Below, in pieces: positions 5,735 through 10,017 of a stretch of DNA of 10,017 nt. The stretch is from Bacteroidota bacterium (GTDB lineage: Bacteria; Bacteroidota; Bacteroidia; Cytophagales; Cyclobacteriaceae). The position numbers were made by a program, and so were the translations under genes. Under the pieces are notes generated by a model. That model did not search any database and was not told the DNA's origin. It worked only from the letters and a program-made list of their open reading frames with translations. The stretch is taken from assembly GCA_023431285.1 (NCBI GenBank), contig JAEYXN010000104.1, forward strand, positions 1-10,017, read 5' to 3'. How positions within the stretch are numbered: the first letter of the stretch is position 1; each line of letters starts with the position of its first letter.

Positions 5735-7173
5735 TCAGTCAGCAGACTCACAAACTTGTCATCCAGCTTAATGAGCTTCGTCGGTGCAAAATAATGTACA
5801 GAAAGAGTGCTCAGGCGCGGAATTACAGCGGTAATCTTTTTCGCCTTCTCTTTCTTCGCCTCGCTTGTCGCAATTTTCAGGATCTTGAGGAATAACTGGA
5901 TATTCTCACAGCTTTCTTTTCCGAAGAGACGAATCTGACGCTGAATACTGTTCGAAAGCTGATTGAATAGCTCGAAGTCACGCATCAGAGTGTATTGCAG
6001 AGCGAGGAGTGTCTTGATCTCAAGCTGCGCATAAGGATATTTCTTCAGACTGACGTCGTTCAAGAGACCATTGATAAGCTTCGCGGATTCATCAAACTTA
6101 CCAACGTAGTATGATGAAATGGCCCGGTATACGATGTAAATAATGTGCTTTGGAACATCCATCATATCTACCTCGTAATCCAGGAAGATACTTTCATTCT
6201 CAGCGTAAAGTTCGACTTCTGTACCCGTACGGAGATGACGCTCAAGCTTTGAAATCAGGAACTGAGCAGGGAAGGTGAAAGTGGAATAGTTCACCATCAG
6301 GTTCGCGCACGCATCGTTTACCTCTTCGTAATATTTCTCCGCCTGGCGATATACCTTGTAGTGGTTATAGTACTCTAGTTTCAGGAACTCAAATACAAGG
6401 TTCAGATGGTAGTAGATGGCATCAAGATGATAGCTTTCAAAGATCTTTTGAACCTTGTCAAAAATGTCTTCAATTGATTCTCCATCCTGTTGCATGTTGT
6501 CATCAACCTCTACGAACAGGCGATGGAAGATGTACATGCAGCTCTGGTATACATATAGCCGGTGCGACTCATAAAGTTTACCGACATTCTGCATCTCTTT
6601 CATCAGAAGACTCAGCCCCAGCTTTTCAACTTCACCACCATTCAGGGTATAGTCCCCGTATTTCTTAAAGTAGTCCGCCAGCAGATCCTCCGCTTTATCC
6701 ACCGCAAGCATGTAAGCTACGTGACGGTTATAAAGCTGGGAGTACTGAAAGTAATCGGGCGAGTTGATGTTAAGCTTTTTCAAAGACTTGTAGATCACCG
6801 TCAATTCGTTGGCGAGATCGTAGTCGAGTAGTTCTTTCTCGAGCTTCTTGAGCGTTGCTACCGAAATTGCTTTCTTCTTGGTGAAGAGTACCTCGTTGAT
6901 ATTGGCAACCTTTCTCAGAACATCCGTGCGGGGGCTCTCAAGCTGGCCCATCAGGAACTCTTCGATCTTGAGATTAAGCCTGGATCGAAGCGTGTAATAA
7001 GCATTCGCGTTCACATCCAGCTCCGTCATGATCTTGTTATCAGAAAGCTGACGTTCGCGTAACGACTTCAGCAAGTACGCTGACTTCTCTGCGTTGCTTT
7101 CTATAAGAGAATCGTAAATAGCCTTAAAATCTTTTTCTGAAAGTTGTTTGATGATATTCTTAAGCTTTGCCAT
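5728..7173 (-). CDS. Uncharacterised helical protein with HTH-like N-terminus and TPR-like repeats
   Basis: I cannot assign a function to this 481-residue protein. It has no signal peptide or membrane segment and appears almost wholly alpha-helical, so it is likely cytoplasmic. Residues about 42-75 (QLSDNKIMTELDVNANAYY and the following LRSRLNLKIEEFL) read like a helix-turn-helix: a short helix, a turn at DVNANA, and a basic recognition-like helix. The body (about 100-435) is a run of amphipathic helices rich in Tyr and Leu; YRAISSYYVGKFDESAKLI (349-367) and the segment at 379-405 look like degenerate TPR or solenoid pairs. The C-terminal part has a Lys-rich patch (440-446, KKEKAKK). The layout recalls regulators that sense a partner through TPR helices, but that is inference. 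The start ATG has a promoter-like element 20 bases upstream; no Shine-Dalgarno sequence is visible. It converges on the receiver gene and diverges from the TPR/WG protein gene. Confidence 0.85.
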   Translation of the reverse strand: MAKLKNIIKQLSEKDFKAIYDSLIESNAEKSAYLLKSLRERQLSDNKIMTELDVNANAYYTLRSRLNLKIEEFLMGQLESPRTDVLRKVANINEVLFTKKKAISVATLKKLEKELLDYDLANELTVIYKSLKKLNINSPDYFQYSQLYNRHVAYMLAVDKAEDLLADYFKKYGDYTLNGGEVEKLGLSLLMKEMQNVGKLYESHRLYVYQSCMYIFHRLFVEVDDNMQQDGESIEDIFDKVQKIFESYHLDAIYYHLNLVFEFLKLEYYNHYKVYRQAEKYYEEVNDACANLMVNYSTFTFPAQFLISKLERHLRTGTEVELYAENESIFLDYEVDMMDVPKHIIYIVYRAISSYYVGKFDESAKLINGLLNDVSLKKYPYAQLEIKTLLALQYTLMRDFELFNQLSNSIQRQIRLFGKESCENIQLFLKILKIATSEAKKEKAKKITAVIPRLSTLSVHYFAPTKLIKLDDKFVSLLTDF

Positions 7174-7193
7174 GCGAGAGAGTTAACAATCGG

Positions 7194-7223
7194 AAAATTT
7201 ACAAAAATTATTACATCCTCCAA
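7194..7223 (-). promoter_or_regulatory. Bacteroidota-type promoter for the 481-residue protein gene
   Basis: Read on the minus strand, TTG (7223-7221), 19 bases, then TAAATTTT (7201-7194) matches the -33/-7 pattern with 7 of 8 bases in the -7 box and the expected spacing. It lies 20 bases before the start codon, giving a short untranslated leader. Confidence 0.6.
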
Positions 7224-7251
7224 CACTACTTGATGGATGGTGGGGTAATTC

Positions 7252-7281
7252 TTGAGTCGAACTTCGTAGTTTTACCCTTTG
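7252..7281 (+). promoter_or_regulatory. Weak promoter-like element for the TPR/WG protein gene
   Basis: TTG (7252-7254) and the TTTG half of a -7 box (7278-7281) are placed exactly as in the Bacteroidota consensus. The TA is shifted by one base (TACCCTTTG at 7273-7281), so the -7 box is imperfect. Transcription would start around 7288, immediately before the ribosome site. Its -33 element lies 28 bases from that of the opposite promoter. Confidence 0.35.
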
Positions 7282-7288
7282 CAAATAT

Positions 7289-7293
7289 AGGAG
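7289..7293 (+). promoter_or_regulatory. Strong Shine-Dalgarno sequence that fixes a TTG start
   Basis: AGGAG lies 6 bases before a TTG at 7300. An in-frame TAG at 7294-7296 excludes any upstream start, and the next in-frame ATG is 86 codons downstream and would remove the signal peptide. TTG is therefore the start codon, helped by a ribosome site stronger than those of the neighbouring genes. Confidence 0.8.
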
Positions 7294-7299
7294 TAGACA

Positions 7300-9897
7300 T
7301 TGTTTAGCAAAGCCCTCATACTATTCATTCTCGCTTTCCTGCCTTTTTTGAGTTTCTCTCAGACAGCGCGTGAAAAAAAGGCGTTCAAGCTCATTGAGAA
7401 GCACCAATATAACAGCGCTCTTGTGCTCCTCCGGAAGTCCTTAACCGCCGATACCTCAGCTGTCGCAGCGAAATATGTAACAGCACAGTATTTCTCCAGG
7501 CCCCAGAACGAAGATTATAGCCTTGATTCGGCTTATCGCTATGTGAATCGGGCGATGCAGTCGTTCAAAGCTGCCTCCGGACGGGTGCGAAACTCCCTCC
7601 GGAAATTTCCTGTCGATAGTACTGTGATCACCGATTTTCGCCTGCGTATCGAAGAATTGGCTTTCGAAGAAGCAAGGAACGCCGACTCGGAAGAGAGTTA
7701 TACCCACTTTATCAAAACGTTCGTAGCCTCTTCCCTTCAGGGGACGGCCATTAAGTTGCGGCATAAGGTTGCTTTCGCAGATGCATCAGCAGCCAATACT
7801 CCAGCCAGTTTCAAAAAATTTCTTGAAAATTATCCCGAGTCCGAGCAGGCTGTTGTAGCCCAGGAAAGACTCGATCACCTCATTTTTCAGGAGGGCACCC
7901 GTGATAAGAATCTGGTCGCATATACTTCTTATCTGGAAGCAAACCCAGACTCGAGGTATCGAAAAAATGTCGAGCAAAATATATTCGAGATACTCACCGC
8001 CGAAGGTTCGCCGGAAGGTTTTTTAGCTTTCGTCGACCAATACCCCGGGAGTTATTTTTCAAAACGCGCAATGGACTTTCTCTTCTATCTGTTGCCGGAA
8101 GAACAACGTCGCGAAAAGTTCATTCGCTTTAAGTCGGATTCTATCCGCGCCCTCCTAGACGCTGAAGATTCTTTCCTGGTGCCGTTTCTGCAGAAAGGAA
8201 AATTCGGGTTTATAAATGAAGCCGGGAAAGTTGTTGTTGATGCTCACCTCGAGTCAATCAGTGACGAGTATCTGTGCGGGAATATCAATGAGGACCTTCT
8301 TGTTATTGAAGGCGGAATCGTTTCACGCCTCGGTGCTTTCATACTACGAGGTGACGTGAACGCCATGGACGAAGTAGGGGCCGGGTATGTATTAGCTGAA
8401 ACTTCTGATGGCGGCATTCTGATTCACAAGAGCGGATTCGTTTTTCCTGAAAAAGATATTCAGGACGCAAGGCTGATATCGGGTCAGTTTCTGGCGCTGC
8501 AAAAGGAGGAACGGTGGGGTATTTTCTCTCTTGCGGGAAGAAGACTGGTAGAATATGAATGTCAAAAGATCGATGCGATTGGCAATGTGCTGGTGATGCA
8601 GATCAACGATAGGTTTGTGTTGTCGACCGCGTCCTCTTTAGCCGCGATGGCCAACAATGAGAAGGGCCGCTTTACAGATGCGTTCGATGAAGTCCGAAAA
8701 CTCAACACAGACAAGATTCTTGTTCGTGTAAAAAACTTCGAGGGTGTTCTCGATCAGAATCTGGAGATCCTTGTTCCGGCGCAGGAGCAGAAACTAACAG
8801 CGGCGTTCTTCGGAATGGTGGCGACAACCTCCGATGGCCATTTTACCATCAATGACTTTGGAGAACAGTCGGAGAAGTTTTTACGGCTTCAGGTGGTAAA
8901 TCCCTGGGTCGCCGTTAAGAATACGTCCGGATGGATGTTATATGATCCCAAACTCCGGATTCCGAAAAGTGTTTCCTATGATTCGATAGCCATTCACGGG
9001 TTCTTTGCCCTGGGTATAAGGAATGACTCATTGGAAATTCACACACCCGCGCATTCAGGAAATTTTATTGTTCTTCCTCCCCAAGACCGCGTGGAGCATC
9101 TCTCCGCGAATGACAGCACTGCATATCTCCTGGTGACCAAAGGGCGTAAAACAACTGTGTACAATAACAAAGGTGCAAAGATGTTTACCGTCAGCTATGA
9201 TAAAATACAATCTGCTGGTCAGGGCTTTTTCATCGTTTCCCAGAAAGAAAAGAAAGGGCTGATGAACGCCTCAGGTAAACTTGTTTTGCCGGTGGAGTAC
9301 GATGCAATTGGAACAGCTGCAGAGGGAACGATAAGTCTGCTTCGTGCAATGAAGTTTGGTGCTTACGATTATCGAAAAGGAAAGCTCATCAAGCCTGAGT
9401 ATGAAAAGAATCTGGGCCGCTATACCGGAGATATTTTTACTGTGTTCCGAAATGGGCTTTGGGGATTTGTATCAGCGGAGAATAAACCGTTGTCTAAGAT
9501 CGAGTTTCAGGAGATAATTCCATGGACAGACAGTGTTGCCTTCGTTCGGAAGAATGACCAGTATGAATTGCATGAAATCTTCTCAGGAAAAGGCCTGATC
9601 ACCGGAATTCGGAGTATTAGTATCATTAGAAATACTCCGGGCGACCGCGTTTTCATTTTACGCCAGGGGGAAGACCTGGGTGTCCTTAGCAGCGCGAACG
9701 GATTCATCATTCCTATGAAATTTTCAGACATCGTAAATGTTGGATCGACGGAGGTTCCAGTGTACTTTACTGAAAAGCATGTCCCGGAGGCATCTCTTTT
9801 CGTCGTAATCTATTACAATAGCGGCGGAGAATTCATCCGAAAGGAAGTGTATGAGCAGGATGATTACGAACAAATCTATTGCAACCGGAAAAAGTAG
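7300..9897 (+). CDS. Secreted TPR-like and WG-repeat-like protein of unknown function
   Basis: This 865-residue protein starts at a TTG with a good ribosome site. Residues 1-20 form a signal peptide with a likely cut at LSFS|QT, so it is exported to the periplasm or outer membrane. Residues 21-285 are helical and hold repeated units of the YPES/NPDS/YPGS kind (SFKKFLENYPESEQAVVAQE at 170-189, then 206-224 and 239-257), resembling the TPR-like repeats of BamD/YbgF-type proteins. From about 295 to the end the chain is a series of WG-repeat-like beta units: KGKFGFINEAGKVVV (299-313), RWGIFSLAGRRLVEYE (405-420), SGWMLYD (543-549), KKGLMNASGKLVLPVEYDAI (651-670), KFGAYDYRKGKLIKPEY (685-701), LWGFVSAENKP (720-730) and LGVLSSANGFIIPMKF (793-808). 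Such arrays probably form a beta-propeller-like or solenoid binding surface. Partner and role are unknown. There is no enzymatic motif. Confidence 0.88.
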   Translation: MFSKALILFILAFLPFLSFSQTAREKKAFKLIEKHQYNSALVLLRKSLTADTSAVAAKYVTAQYFSRPQNEDYSLDSAYRYVNRAMQSFKAASGRVRNSLRKFPVDSTVITDFRLRIEELAFEEARNADSEESYTHFIKTFVASSLQGTAIKLRHKVAFADASAANTPASFKKFLENYPESEQAVVAQERLDHLIFQEGTRDKNLVAYTSYLEANPDSRYRKNVEQNIFEILTAEGSPEGFLAFVDQYPGSYFSKRAMDFLFYLLPEEQRREKFIRFKSDSIRALLDAEDSFLVPFLQKGKFGFINEAGKVVVDAHLESISDEYLCGNINEDLLVIEGGIVSRLGAFILRGDVNAMDEVGAGYVLAETSDGGILIHKSGFVFPEKDIQDARLISGQFLALQKEERWGIFSLAGRRLVEYECQKIDAIGNVLVMQINDRFVLSTASSLAAMANNEKGRFTDAFDEVRKLNTDKILVRVKNFEGVLDQNLEILVPAQEQKLTAAFFGMVATTSDGHFTINDFGEQSEKFLRLQVVNPWVAVKNTSGWMLYDPKLRIPKSVSYDSIAIHGFFALGIRNDSLEIHTPAHSGNFIVLPPQDRVEHLSANDSTAYLLVTKGRKTTVYNNKGAKMFTVSYDKIQSAGQGFFIVSQKEKKGLMNASGKLVLPVEYDAIGTAAEGTISLLRAMKFGAYDYRKGKLIKPEYEKNLGRYTGDIFTVFRNGLWGFVSAENKPLSKIEFQEIIPWTDSVAFVRKNDQYELHEIFSGKGLITGIRSISIIRNTPGDRVFILRQGEDLGVLSSANGFIIPMKFSDIVNVGSTEVPVYFTEKHVPEASLFVVIYYNSGGEFIRKEVYEQDDYEQIYCNRKK

Positions 9898-9955
9898 TTC
9901 TCCTTTCAAGGCATTTTCATTTCAATCAGATCGCCGATTCTTTAAATTGGACGTT

Positions 9956-10017
9956 ATGAGGTTATACGCGATTCTTTTCCTGATTGCGTGCAGCCAGCTT
10001 GCTGCTGCGCAATCAAC
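9956..10017 (+). CDS. Start of an exported protein, 3' end outside window
   Basis: An ATG at 9956 opens 20 codons and two further bases to the window edge. They encode a signal peptide (MRLYAILFLIACSQLAAAQS) with a hydrophobic core and an AAA|Q end typical of Bacteroidota exported proteins. LIAC (9-12) also fits a lipobox, but the segment before Cys12 is very short, so a lipoprotein is the less likely reading. The gene starts 58 bases after the TPR/WG gene on the same strand. TAAATTGG (9943-9950) matches 7 of 8 bases of a -7 box, with only TTC at the -33 position, so it could be co-transcribed or have its own weak promoter. The mature protein cannot be identified. Confidence 0.65.
   Translation, partial: MRLYAILFLIACSQLAAAQS

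Noticed and set aside
9943..9950. Candidate -7 box TAAATTGG before the last gene
   Set aside because: Only TTC is at the -33 position and the start codon follows within a few bases; too weak for a separate promoter entry.

Overview
The window reads as chromosomal DNA from a member of the Bacteroidota, probably of the Cytophagales type. The family-level placement is inference from overall protein style. The supporting signs are: several upstream regions carry the Bacteroidota promoter pattern (TTG, about 19 bases, TAnnTTTG); most starts lack a strong Shine-Dalgarno sequence and have A-rich leaders; secreted proteins end their signal peptides in ...FSQ or ...AAAQ; and the protein types (stand-alone Rcp1-like receiver, TPR plus WG-repeat secreted protein, GH13 of trehalose-synthase style) are common there. 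No rRNA, tRNA, CRISPR, phage or insertion-sequence feature was seen.

Layout. Positions 1-1234 (minus strand) hold the N-terminal 411 codons of a GH13 glucosidase/trehalose-synthase-like enzyme whose 3' end lies outside the window. A 224-base intergenic stretch with two copies of an 11-base near-palindrome separates it from a divergent Hsp20 gene (1459-1899), which ends in a strong terminator. An HtrA/DegQ-type periplasmic protease (2129-3562) and an ALDH7/antiquitin-type aldehyde dehydrogenase (3635-5176) follow on the plus strand. A stand-alone response-regulator receiver (5239-5646) comes next and shares a near-perfect 15-bp hairpin terminator with a convergent, uncharacterised 481-residue helical protein (5728-7173, minus strand). 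Divergent from the latter, across 126 bases with back-to-back promoter-like elements, is an 865-residue secreted protein with TPR-like and WG-like repeats (7300-9897). The window ends in the first 20 codons of another exported protein (9956 onward).

How the genes fit together. Trehalose-type metabolism, a small heat-shock holdase, a periplasmic quality-control protease and an ALDH7 family member all fit a loose theme of protein, envelope and osmotic stress. Each gene nevertheless seems to have its own promoter or terminator, so this is a neighbourhood rather than an operon. The right half is less understood. The 481-residue protein (HTH-like N-terminus followed by helical repeats) and the 865-residue TPR/WG protein share one intergenic control region, and neither has a function that can be assigned from sequence. 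No clearly novel multi-gene system is visible; the divergent pair is the best candidate for something undescribed.
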